From NCBI GenBank assembly GCA_007129085.1, contig SKWF01000077.1, positions 1-13,617 of the forward strand: 13,617 bases of DNA, written 5' to 3'. The notes beneath the pieces are model-generated. The model was not told where the DNA came from, did no database searches, and saw only the letters and a program-made list of their open reading frames with translations. Origin of the DNA: Balneolaceae bacterium (GTDB lineage: Bacteria; Bacteroidota; Rhodothermia; Balneolales; Balneolaceae). This document shows positions 1 to 6,891 of the stretch, in pieces. Within the stretch, counting starts at the first letter, position 1, and every line of letters begins with the position of its first letter. The translations under genes were made by a program, and so were the position numbers.

Positions 1-772
1 CAGCATATGCACTGCCGATTGCGGCCTGTGAAAGGTCTCCATCATTCCGAACCTTTCGTGCGGCCATAGCGGTATCAAAATAACTTTCTACGTGGCAGCG
101 AGGCAGATCAGCTAAAAACCGACTGCACTGTGCGATTGCCTGCGGATGAGAAAGCACGCGCCGAATATTTTTGATATCAACCTGCTCGGGAGCCATCAGG
201 CAGTGGATAATTCGTAAAATCTCCTCTCCGTTGATGTACAGCTCCTTCTCGTTCAGCAGATCATACGTATCATTTATCGAGCCGGCGGTGGTATTTTCAA
301 TGGGTAGAATTGCAACGTCCACATCTTCATTCTCTACCGCCTCTGCGGCTTGATCGAACCGCGTAAACCCAACACACTCTACCTGCTCGTACCGCTGCTC
401 AAAATGCCGCATTGCCGCCTGATGGCTAAACGCTCCATCGGTTCCTTGGTAGGCTACACGAATCGTCTTCTCATCACTCAGATCATTCTCATAATCTACC
501 AGCGCCTGGGTTTGATATCGAACCGAGTGATTGATAACCTCACGGAAAAGCTGCTCCAGAAAATAGGGGTCCATCCCCACCTCGGCCGCTTTTTTTCTGA
601 TGGTATCCATAATGATCTCTTCGCGCTCAGGATCTCGGATACCGCGTGATTTTTCAAGCTTATCATTCAGCACTTTTTTTACCACCTTTTGGCGGTCAGC
701 CAGCGCTTTAATGATCGTATCATCAAGTTCATCAATCGTTTTTCGAATATCATCCAAGGGATCGTCGGCCAT
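1..772 (-). CDS. pheA: Chorismate mutase-prephenate dehydratase (P-protein), 3' end beyond the left edge
   Basis: The bifunctional enzyme of phenylalanine synthesis converts chorismate to prephenate and then to phenylpyruvate in the cytoplasm. Reading back from an ATG at 772, the frame stays open for 257 codons to the window edge. Residues 1-90 form an AroQ-type chorismate mutase helix bundle (Arg10, Arg27, Lys38 and the GIRDPEREE stretch at 44-52 match the E. coli pattern). From about 103 the prephenate dehydratase domain begins, with YQGTDGAFSHQAA, PIENTTAGSI (157-165) and HPQAIAQC (209-216). The catalytic Thr-Arg-Phe motif and the ACT regulatory domain with its ESRP motif lie outside the window, so feedback inhibition by phenylalanine cannot be judged. 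The start lies 3 bases after the stop of the AAA+ gene, with no obvious Shine-Dalgarno sequence, so translational coupling is likely. The domain order and motifs make the identification very secure. Confidence 0.96.
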   Translation of the reverse strand, partial: MADDPLDDIRKTIDELDDTIIKALADRQKVVKKVLNDKLEKSRGIRDPEREEIIMDTIRKKAAEVGMDPYFLEQLFREVINHSVRYQTQALVDYENDLSDEKTIRVAYQGTDGAFSHQAAMRHFEQRYEQVECVGFTRFDQAAEAVENEDVDVAILPIENTTAGSINDTYDLLNEKELYINGEEILRIIHCLMAPEQVDIKNIRRVLSHPQAIAQCSRFLADLPRCHVESYFDTAMAARKVRNDGDLSQAAIGSAYA

Positions 773-775
773 TGG

Positions 776-2479
776 TCAGCGTGTCTGTTTTTTAAGTTTA
801 TCAAGTTTTTTCAGCAGATCTTCTCGTGCCAATGTACGAAAACGTTTTGGTAATAATGCTTTCGATGTACATTCCGAAACTGCCGCTAAGGTTTGCAGTT
901 CTATCTCCTCGGGGTAGGTTGGCGGTAAGAAATCATCAAACACTTGGTCGAGCATTTCCGGCGTAACCTTCTCCTCTCCATTTGCCGCGGCACGAAATTT
1001 AGCCCGTGTACAGGCCGCCTCCATATCGGCGCCGGAGTAGTTTATTTTGCTGTTTATCACCCGCGATGGAATGTGCTCCTCCGTTAGCTGTAGATTCGTC
1101 TTCTTCGCCATGGCTCGGAACAGCTCCACACGCTCCTCGTCGGTTTCCGGTGGAAATAGCGCAATATGCTCTTCTGCCCGTCCCTGACGCTTCAAATCAA
1201 CCGGCATCAGATCGGGTCGGGCGGTCATCAAAAACCAGATTATCCGTCCGCGATTATCCGTATCACTCATAAAATTAGCGATCTGCGAAAATACCCGGCT
1301 CGATACCCCGCTATCCCCCGATGCATTTCGATTCCCAAGATAGGCATCCGCCTCATCAATCATCACCGCAACCGGGGCCATCGCTTTCAACAGGTTTAGA
1401 ATTTTCTCCAGGTTTCCTTCCGTTACCCCCTGCCATTGACTCCTGAAATTCTTCAGTTTCACCATCGGAATGCCCACTTCACCGGCAAAACAGGTTACCA
1501 TAAATGTTTTCCCCGTTCCAACGGGACCGCACACCAGGTAACCCATCGGCAGTACATCATTTCTCCCCGCTTTCAGTGCCGAAACAGATGATCGCAGATG
1601 CTCTTTCACTTTATCGTGGCCGGCCACGGCATCCAATGTTTGATCGGTTTGCACAAATTCCAGCAGGCCGTATGCCTCCGCCTCAATCAACTCTTTTTTA
1701 ATCACATTGAGCGATTCAAACGTAATCTGTTCTTCATTTTCAATTGCGCCCGACAGAATACTCTCCATCTTTACGTATCCCAACCCGGCAGTTAATTTTG
1801 CCATAACCGGTTTTTTCACAGATGATACATTTTCAAATATATCATCACGAGAGTTCAGATACTCCAGACGATCCGTTTCATCCGGCAGCGGAATGAAAAT
1901 ATCGGACGTAAATGGGTGCTGGGTAAGCGTTTTATTAATATCAGACAAATTCTCTGTCAGCAGCACCGTTGTAAAATCCGCCGATAAAAAGAGAGGATCT
2001 TGAGCCCACTTCATCAGATAAACCAGTGCATTCCGATCCTCCGTCCCGATGTTCCCCGCATCATTCATCGGCACAATGGTTTCGGCGTAATCTATAACAA
2101 GCGCGATGCTCTTTTTTTGATCCAGACGGGAGCGGAAATACTGCTCCAGCACAGAAAACACACCTACGGGATCTTTGGGAATTTTTTTAGCTACATCCGT
2201 TCCATCAAGCGTATCTCTTCCGGCAACTGCCCGATTAAAATCGGTCCGGGTTTTCTCATCCCGAAAGTAGATCCCCGAAGCGCGATCGTAAAAAATGACG
2301 ATATCCCTCGCTCCGAAAAACTCATCCGCCAGGAAGGATTTGAGTCGCCTGAATTTTTGAGGATTATCTTTTATACGCGTCAGATCGTGCACATTCCCGT
2401 GCAGTATAAACTGGTTAACCGTGCGGCTTAAATATTTTTTGGCAAGGTCTTTTGCCCAAAGCGGATAGTGATCAATCAT
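776..2479 (-). CDS. Two-domain AAA+ ATPase with inactive first domain (Vps4/Cdc48-like motor)
   Basis: A 567-residue protein without signal peptide or membrane segments. The C-terminal half is a classic AAA motor: Walker A GPVGTGKT (318-325), pore-loop 1 with an aromatic residue (QWQG, 348-351), Walker B VAVMIDEAD (370-378), a sensor-1/arginine-finger region LKRQGRAEEH (429-438), and SGAD (482-485) in the lid, as in Cdc48/Vps4/FtsH relatives. The N-terminal half (about 20-270) looks like a degenerate AAA domain: no Walker A, but ALVIDYAET (126-134) resembles Walker B and TVLLTENLSDIN (171-182) resembles a sensor-1 strand. The tail (540-567) is strongly basic. Such motors thread or remodel proteins. 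A link to PspA filaments encoded upstream on the same strand is inferred from gene order only. An 86-base gap separates it from the CNNM gene, and pheA follows after 3 bases. Exact subfamily is not recognised. Confidence 0.9.
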   Translation of the reverse strand: MIDHYPLWAKDLAKKYLSRTVNQFILHGNVHDLTRIKDNPQKFRRLKSFLADEFFGARDIVIFYDRASGIYFRDEKTRTDFNRAVAGRDTLDGTDVAKKIPKDPVGVFSVLEQYFRSRLDQKKSIALVIDYAETIVPMNDAGNIGTEDRNALVYLMKWAQDPLFLSADFTTVLLTENLSDINKTLTQHPFTSDIFIPLPDETDRLEYLNSRDDIFENVSSVKKPVMAKLTAGLGYVKMESILSGAIENEEQITFESLNVIKKELIEAEAYGLLEFVQTDQTLDAVAGHDKVKEHLRSSVSALKAGRNDVLPMGYLVCGPVGTGKTFMVTCFAGEVGIPMVKLKNFRSQWQGVTEGNLEKILNLLKAMAPVAVMIDEADAYLGNRNASGDSGVSSRVFSQIANFMSDTDNRGRIIWFLMTARPDLMPVDLKRQGRAEEHIALFPPETDEERVELFRAMAKKTNLQLTEEHIPSRVINSKINYSGADMEAACTRAKFRAAANGEEKVTPEMLDQVFDDFLPPTYPEEIELQTLAAVSECTSKALLPKRFRTLAREDLLKKLDKLKKQTR

Positions 2480-2565
2480 AAGAAAGCGGTGAGTTAAAAT
2501 TGTGCACCATTATGTACGAAATGTATAAAAAATAGATGCACCGGGATAGGGGTATCGCCGCAAAA

Positions 2566-3849
2566 TCACTCCCCGATGTCCAGCACCAGTTTAACGGTTT
2601 CGAGCTTACTGGGCGTAGCTTTACTAATGATGAACTTATTACCGTGGATATGCAGCTCTTCATTGACTTTGGGAATCCGCCCGGTGTGATTAATTATATA
2701 TCCTGCCACCGTTTCAAACTCATCTTTATCATTCAGAAGGTTGATTTGTGGATACATCTCTTCGAGCTCATCGAGCTCAACATTTCCACTCAGAATAAAC
2801 GTATACGGATCAATTTTTTTGATCAGGTCATCATCCTTATCGTACTCATCCTGAATATCGCCCACCACCTCTTCAATCAAATCCTCAATCGTTACCATCC
2901 CGGCCGTTCCACCATACTCATCGATAACAATTGCCACTGAGCTGTTACTTTGGCGAAACTCTGCAAGCAGATCTTTCGACTTTTTACTTGCCGGAATCAA
3001 CTTAACGGGGCGAATAATTTCCGAAACCGTTTTGGGATCGTTGAACAAGTCGTACGCAAACACTACTCCAATCACATCATCAATATTATCCTGGTAAACG
3101 GGAATTTTGGAATATCCCGATGTGATGAACGTCCTCTGAACTTCCTCAAGCGAAGCGCTCTGATCGATAGCTACTATTTCCGTTCGAGGAACCATCGTAT
3201 CCTTTACCCGCTTGTTGGAAAGCTCAAGCACGTTATGAAGAATCTGCGAATCATCCTGGTCAAAATCCTCACCGCCCCCCATATCCTTCAGCTCTTTAAA
3301 AATCATCTCTACATCCTGTCGGCGAAAAACTTTTTCACTTCGCTCACTGCCCGTTTTCATCCATTTTACAAGAATACTTGATGAACTGTTAGCAACAGTT
3401 ATAAGTGGGCGCAGCACAATATTTAGCACTCTTAGGGGAATGGAAACCACCTTCACCATAAAGTCAGCCTGAATTCGAAAAATAGCTTTCGGTAAAATCT
3501 CACCGAAAATCATAATAATCAGCGCGGCTATAACGGTTTGGATAAGCAGTACAACCACCGTGGAAGGCATGGTTCCGAACCATGATTGGTATATCTGCTG
3601 AACCGGCTCTAGCAAGAAAATTGCCATCAACGTAGCGTACAACACATTGATGATGTTATTCCCTACCAGTGTAGTGGTTAAAAACGTTTCGGGGCGTTCA
3701 TTAAAAAACGCCAGCGAACGGGATGTAAGCGACCCTTTCCGGCTCTCAATCTCCAGCTTCAGCCGATTGGCGGAAACAAACGCAATTTCCGACCCCGAGA
3801 AAAATCCACTCAGCAGAATAGTGCCAATAATAATTAGTGTTTCAGTCAT
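2566..3849 (-). CDS. CNNM/CorC-family membrane protein (DUF21, two CBS domains, CorC_HlyC domain)
   Basis: A 427-residue inner-membrane protein of the 'hemolysin C/CorC' family, whose members have been tied to magnesium or cobalt export and resistance; Bacteroidota GldE belongs to the same superfamily. Residues 1-190 form the CNNM transmembrane domain, with the signature FSGSEIAFVSANRLKLE (17-33) and hydrophobic helices at about 4-24, 57-82, 98-120 and 128-150. Two CBS domains follow: CBS1 with TMVPRTEIVAID (218-229) and CBS2 with EYGGTAGMVTIEDL (291-304). A CorC_HlyC domain of about 85 residues ends the protein. Length and domain order are normal. The gene lies 110 bases after the enoyl-CoA hydratase gene and 86 before the AAA+ gene, on the same strand. 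Substrate cannot be read from sequence; GldE-like function is possible but not shown, as no other gliding gene is in the window. Confidence 0.93.
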   Translation of the reverse strand: MTETLIIIGTILLSGFFSGSEIAFVSANRLKLEIESRKGSLTSRSLAFFNERPETFLTTTLVGNNIINVLYATLMAIFLLEPVQQIYQSWFGTMPSTVVVLLIQTVIAALIIMIFGEILPKAIFRIQADFMVKVVSIPLRVLNIVLRPLITVANSSSSILVKWMKTGSERSEKVFRRQDVEMIFKELKDMGGGEDFDQDDSQILHNVLELSNKRVKDTMVPRTEIVAIDQSASLEEVQRTFITSGYSKIPVYQDNIDDVIGVVFAYDLFNDPKTVSEIIRPVKLIPASKKSKDLLAEFRQSNSSVAIVIDEYGGTAGMVTIEDLIEEVVGDIQDEYDKDDDLIKKIDPYTFILSGNVELDELEEMYPQINLLNDKDEFETVAGYIINHTGRIPKVNEELHIHGNKFIISKATPSKLETVKLVLDIGE

Positions 3850-3959
3850 TCAAATCTACTTCTGACAAATCGAACCTTTTCTGTTTCAAGTAAATGTAAC
3901 AATAAAGGCTCAAAATTGAGACTGATCTTTTCATTGCCCGAAACCCGTAATCTGCGCAA

Positions 3960-4739
3960 CTATTTCCCTTTGAAATTAGCTTTTCTTTTTTCCAAAAATG
4001 CACCGGTACCCTCTTTAAAATCTTCCGTTTCACAGAGCTCGCCAAACAGGGAGGCTTCGGTTTCATACCCTTTATTTCCGGCAGCCGCGTTAATTGCAGT
4101 AATTGCCTTTGATACGGCAATAGGTCCATTTTTCGTAATTGCGGCCAGTAGTTTTTCAGCTTCGTCCTGCCCATCACCCTCTGCAATTTTATTTACCAGC
4201 CCAAGCTCTTGCGCTTGATCTGCTTTTATCTGTCCACCGGTAAGGATAAACTCAAACGCTCGCGCTTTTCCGATCAATTTAGTTAAGCGTTGCGTTCCAC
4301 CATACCCCGGAATTACCCCCAGGGAAACTTCAGGAAGGCCGAATACGGCATTCTTTGTAGCAATTCGCAAGTGGCAGGCCATCGCCAATTCTGCACCGCC
4401 GCCCATCGCATATCCGTTTACAATGGCTACAACCGGTTTGGAAAGATTTTCAATTTGGCTGAAAATTTCCTGGCCTCTTTTCGAGAGTTTCTCACCTGAC
4501 TCTTTATCCAGTTCGGAAAGCTCTTTGATATCTGCACCGGCTACAAACGCCTTCTCCCCGGCACCTGTAATGATCAACCCTTTTATTTGATCGTCATTGG
4601 CTACCGAATCGACAGCATCCGAAAGTTCATCCAGAACGGTTTTATTCAGTGCATTTAATTTATTCGGACGATTTATGGTTATCTGTGCAATTCCGCTATC
4701 GCTGGTTGAGAGTAAAAGTGTTTGGTAGGTATCAGTCAT
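3960..4739 (-). CDS. Enoyl-CoA hydratase (crotonase family)
   Basis: A 259-residue cytoplasmic crotonase-fold enzyme expected to hydrate trans-2-enoyl-CoA to 3-hydroxyacyl-CoA in beta-oxidation or related acyl-CoA metabolism. The CoA-binding/oxyanion region is intact: AFVAGADIKEL, then AMGGGAELAMACH and FGLPEVSLGVIPGYGGTQRL, with the two catalytic glutamates (GGAEL and LPEV) both present, which favours a true hydratase over isomerase-only or other crotonase chemistries. The frame stays open 54 codons upstream, but that extension is basic, has no family similarity and runs antiphase through the preceding gene; the ATG at 4739, giving MTDTYQTLLL, matches the normal crotonase N-terminus. This start lies one base after the stop codon of the membrane coiled-coil gene, so the two are probably translationally coupled. 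Specific chain length and pathway are unknown. Confidence 0.95.
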   Translation of the reverse strand: MTDTYQTLLLSTSDSGIAQITINRPNKLNALNKTVLDELSDAVDSVANDDQIKGLIITGAGEKAFVAGADIKELSELDKESGEKLSKRGQEIFSQIENLSKPVVAIVNGYAMGGGAELAMACHLRIATKNAVFGLPEVSLGVIPGYGGTQRLTKLIGKARAFEFILTGGQIKADQAQELGLVNKIAEGDGQDEAEKLLAAITKNGPIAVSKAITAINAAAGNKGYETEASLFGELCETEDFKEGTGAFLEKRKANFKGK

Positions 4740-4740
4740 G

Positions 4741-5625
4741 TTATGATTTCGTTTTAACTTTCTGTTCTGTTTTTTTGTGCAGTTCTTCCGCCTCTTTTCG
4801 AAGTTCTGCAAGCTCCAATTCCTGGTCCAGTTTATCAAAACCCGGCAGCAGGGATTCATCAAGATCTTCAATAATATTCGTTGTCTCTTCCATCTCTTCA
4901 ATAAGCTGATCCAGCTGCATACCCACTTCTTCAGCGTTCGGCATGGTCATCGACTGTTCATATATAAATCGAATGGCATCTTCGATCGTTTCCAGATGCG
5001 TTTCGCAAATCAGGTATTTCTCTTTTGCAGCATCAAACTTTTTTAATCGCTTCTTTAGAATATCAATTCGGCGTTTTTTCGTTGTCTTTAATCGCTCAGA
5101 ATCTATCGAATCCAGTTCGTTGTTCTGGGCCTCCAATTCACGTTTCAAACCCTCTTCTACCTCCGAATTCATATAAATTTGGTAGCGGCGGTTCATATCC
5201 AGCAGGGTTAAATAGGTAGACAATAGATCTTCCGTCTTTTGCTGTATATGCTCCAGCATTCCCCGAGATGAGTAAGCAATTTTAGAAAAATTCTTTTTCA
5301 CCTCCGCCGTGATATGTTTCAACACCAAAAAACGTTTTTGAGATCGGGCATCCAGCTGGTGAAACATCACCTTGTCTCCGGCATCATTATTAATCTCCTT
5401 CTGCTTTTTCTGTACGACAGACCGTCGAAATTTTGGCAGCTGTGGAACTACTCCCAGGTACACCAACTCCATCCCGAATGTAAAGGTAATGATGGTATTC
5501 GCAATCAATCCCGTATCACTAAAAACCAGCGCCGAAAAAGTTCCCACCAGCAGGCAAACAAGGTTTACCGGGTGCAGAAACGCCTCTTTCGTATAGTTAA
5601 TTGTGGATTCGTATTCCTGTTTCAT
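4741..5625 (-). CDS. Membrane-anchored coiled-coil protein of unknown function, PspA cluster
   Basis: I do not recognise a family for this 294-residue protein. Residues 18-36 and 38-60 form two closely spaced hydrophobic helices, likely a hairpin anchor in the inner membrane; KFRRSVVQKKQK just after them fits the positive-inside rule and suggests the long C-terminal part is cytoplasmic. From about 85 to 290 the sequence is almost entirely charged helix with heptad-like spacing, e.g. GLKRELEAQNNELDSID (159-175) and LEEMEETTNIIEDLDE near 242-257, predicting coiled coils. The start overlaps the stop of the upstream 140-residue gene by 4 bases (ATGA) and the enoyl-CoA hydratase starts one base after its stop. 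With pspA two genes upstream, a role as membrane receptor or scaffold for PspA or the small helical protein is a reasonable inference, unproven. Confidence 0.85.
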   Translation of the reverse strand: MKQEYESTINYTKEAFLHPVNLVCLLVGTFSALVFSDTGLIANTIITFTFGMELVYLGVVPQLPKFRRSVVQKKQKEINNDAGDKVMFHQLDARSQKRFLVLKHITAEVKKNFSKIAYSSRGMLEHIQQKTEDLLSTYLTLLDMNRRYQIYMNSEVEEGLKRELEAQNNELDSIDSERLKTTKKRRIDILKKRLKKFDAAKEKYLICETHLETIEDAIRFIYEQSMTMPNAEEVGMQLDQLIEEMEETTNIIEDLDESLLPGFDKLDQELELAELRKEAEELHKKTEQKVKTKS

Positions 5626-6044
5626 TCTCTGCTTTTACTATCTTTTTGTTCATTCCGTTCAGCACCCACAGTCTTTTTTACATCCATCTCGGCCGCTTGT
5701 TTTTCAAGGTCGTTGTACAGAAGGCCCAAATCTCGTTTAACCTGACGAATCGTCTCCTTAGCCTTCTCCTTTTTCAACTCCTCATCGTGTTCACTTTCAT
5801 CCATTACCTGTTCCATGGCTACATCAAGCCGAGCTTCGATCGATGCCATATTGTGCCGTAATTTCCCTAAAAACTCATCCACAGACTCCAGCAGTTGATC
5901 CGCATTCATCTGCTTCATGGCATGGCTCACATTTTTCACATACTGCGAGCGACGTAGCTTTTCCTTGGCATCCCGAATCTTTCGGTAATGCTCTTTATAC
6001 TCCTGTTTGAGCCGCTCACGCTCCTGTTCACCTTTCGTGGTCAT
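5622..6044 (-). CDS. Small charged helical protein of unknown function, PspA cluster
   Basis: A 140-residue soluble protein with no recognised family. It has no hydrophobic segment and is rich in Lys, Glu, Arg and Gln. Predicted helices cover about 5-32, 36-80 and 86-120, with a disordered charged tail (121-140). The segment LLESVDEFLGKLRHNMASIEARLDVAMEQV (51-80, quoted in part by its ends) has regular hydrophobic spacing suitable for a bundle or coiled coil. The gene starts 35 bases after pspA stops and overlaps the next gene by 4 bases, so it is very probably cotranscribed with pspA and translated with the membrane coiled-coil protein. It could be a PspA partner or an adaptor; it may also be a highly diverged helical PspA-like protein, but I see no ENPxxxLxQ-type PspA motif. 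Confidence 0.82.
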   Translation of the reverse strand: MTTKGEQERERLKQEYKEHYRKIRDAKEKLRRSQYVKNVSHAMKQMNADQLLESVDEFLGKLRHNMASIEARLDVAMEQVMDESEHDEELKKEKAKETIRQVKRDLGLLYNDLEKQAAEMDVKKTVGAERNEQKDSKSRE

Positions 6045-6079
6045 GCGTATTTCAGTTGTTTACTTCGGGTTGATGATGC

Positions 6080-6853
6080 CTACTCTTTACTCTTCGTTTT
6101 GCTTTTACCAACCGTTTTACCGCTCTCTTTTTCAGCGGAATCCTGTTCATCTATATCTACGGTTTTTTCGGTTTTTGATGATTTATCACTGCCTTTGCCC
6201 ATCTCCTGCTTAAACTGGCTAACCAGCTCTTGTGCACGCAGCTTTTCGGCATTCGCCTCAATCTCCATCGTCTCTGTGTCTACACTATCCAGTGCAATTT
6301 CCATACGGGCTTCACTTTTTGCTGTGTCTTCATTCAGGCGGCCAACCATTTCGTTGTGGGTTTGATCGAGTCCACCCACCTCAAATGATTCCAGGGCATC
6401 CGCCACTCGAGATTGCCACTCAGCCCGCTCATTCGCGCGCAGCGCATCTCTGGCCTCTTTAATTTTCTTATCCTTCTCGCGCATAAAAGCCTGCTTTACC
6501 TTGTGCGCTTTTTCATACGCCTGCTCGGCAAACTTCAGCTGCTCCCGGGAGTGCTCCAGATTTTCCCGAGCTTTTTCAAGCTGAAGGGCATATCCCTCAG
6601 CCAAGTCATCCCGGTCGGCATTAATAGCCGACTTTATTTTTGATGTAATCTCATCAATGGATTTTTCATATCGCTGAACCTCTTTCCTCAGCATAATTAC
6701 ATTCGCTTTTACGGTAGCGATGTTTTCATTCATCTGCGGAATCTGATCATTCAACTCTCTGATATTCTGTTCAAGAATCAACTTTGGATTTTCTATGGAT
6801 CCTACGACCCCGCCAAACATAGATTTTATAGCTCTGATAAATCGATCAAACAT
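6080..6853 (-). CDS. pspA: PspA/IM30 (Vipp1) family membrane-remodelling protein
   Basis: A 257-residue member of the PspA/Vipp1 family, now placed in the ESCRT-III superfamily; these proteins bind and repair stressed inner membrane by assembling rods, rings or spirals. The N-terminus MFDRFIRAIKSMFGGVVGSI is an amphipathic helix alpha-0 for membrane insertion, followed by the conserved ENPKLILEQ (21-29) and the long alpha-1/alpha-2 hairpin (about 26-150) of alternating charged and hydrophobic residues. Helices alpha-3 to alpha-5 extend to about 210. The last 45 residues are a Ser/Lys/Glu-rich, probably disordered tail not seen in E. coli PspA (222 residues). The gene lies 38 bases after deoA and 35 before the helical-protein gene. 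No PspF, PspB or PspC is nearby, so regulation differs from the enterobacterial system. Family assignment is very secure. Confidence 0.96.
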   Translation of the reverse strand: MFDRFIRAIKSMFGGVVGSIENPKLILEQNIRELNDQIPQMNENIATVKANVIMLRKEVQRYEKSIDEITSKIKSAINADRDDLAEGYALQLEKARENLEHSREQLKFAEQAYEKAHKVKQAFMREKDKKIKEARDALRANERAEWQSRVADALESFEVGGLDQTHNEMVGRLNEDTAKSEARMEIALDSVDTETMEIEANAEKLRAQELVSQFKQEMGKGSDKSSKTEKTVDIDEQDSAEKESGKTVGKSKTKSKE

Positions 6854-6891
6854 AATTTGTGATGTTTTTGGTTGATTTTATGTGGCACTTA

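Noticed and set aside
2000..2431. 143-codon plus-strand open frame
   Set aside because: Lies antisense inside the AAA+ ATPase gene; no recognisable motif, and the minus-strand frame is clearly the gene.
2480..2565. Promoter or terminator between the CNNM gene and the AAA+ gene
   Set aside because: A TACATTTC sequence resembles the -7 box but has no TTTG at the right distance, and no GC-rich hairpin with a T-run is present. Two TGCACC copies 34 bases apart are too short to interpret.
3850..3959. Hairpin CTCAA-AA-TTGAG and a TCGATTTG -7-like site upstream of the CNNM gene
   Set aside because: The stem is only 5 bases, the 2-base loop is unfavourable, and no -33 element is at a suitable spacing.
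4740..4901. 54-codon N-terminal extension of the enoyl-CoA hydratase frame
   Set aside because: It overlaps the upstream membrane coiled-coil gene in another frame, has a composition unlike crotonases, and the ATG at 4739 gives the normal family start.
5314..5745. 143-codon plus-strand open frame
   Set aside because: Antisense shadow of the two coiled-coil genes; sequence is low in recognisable structure.
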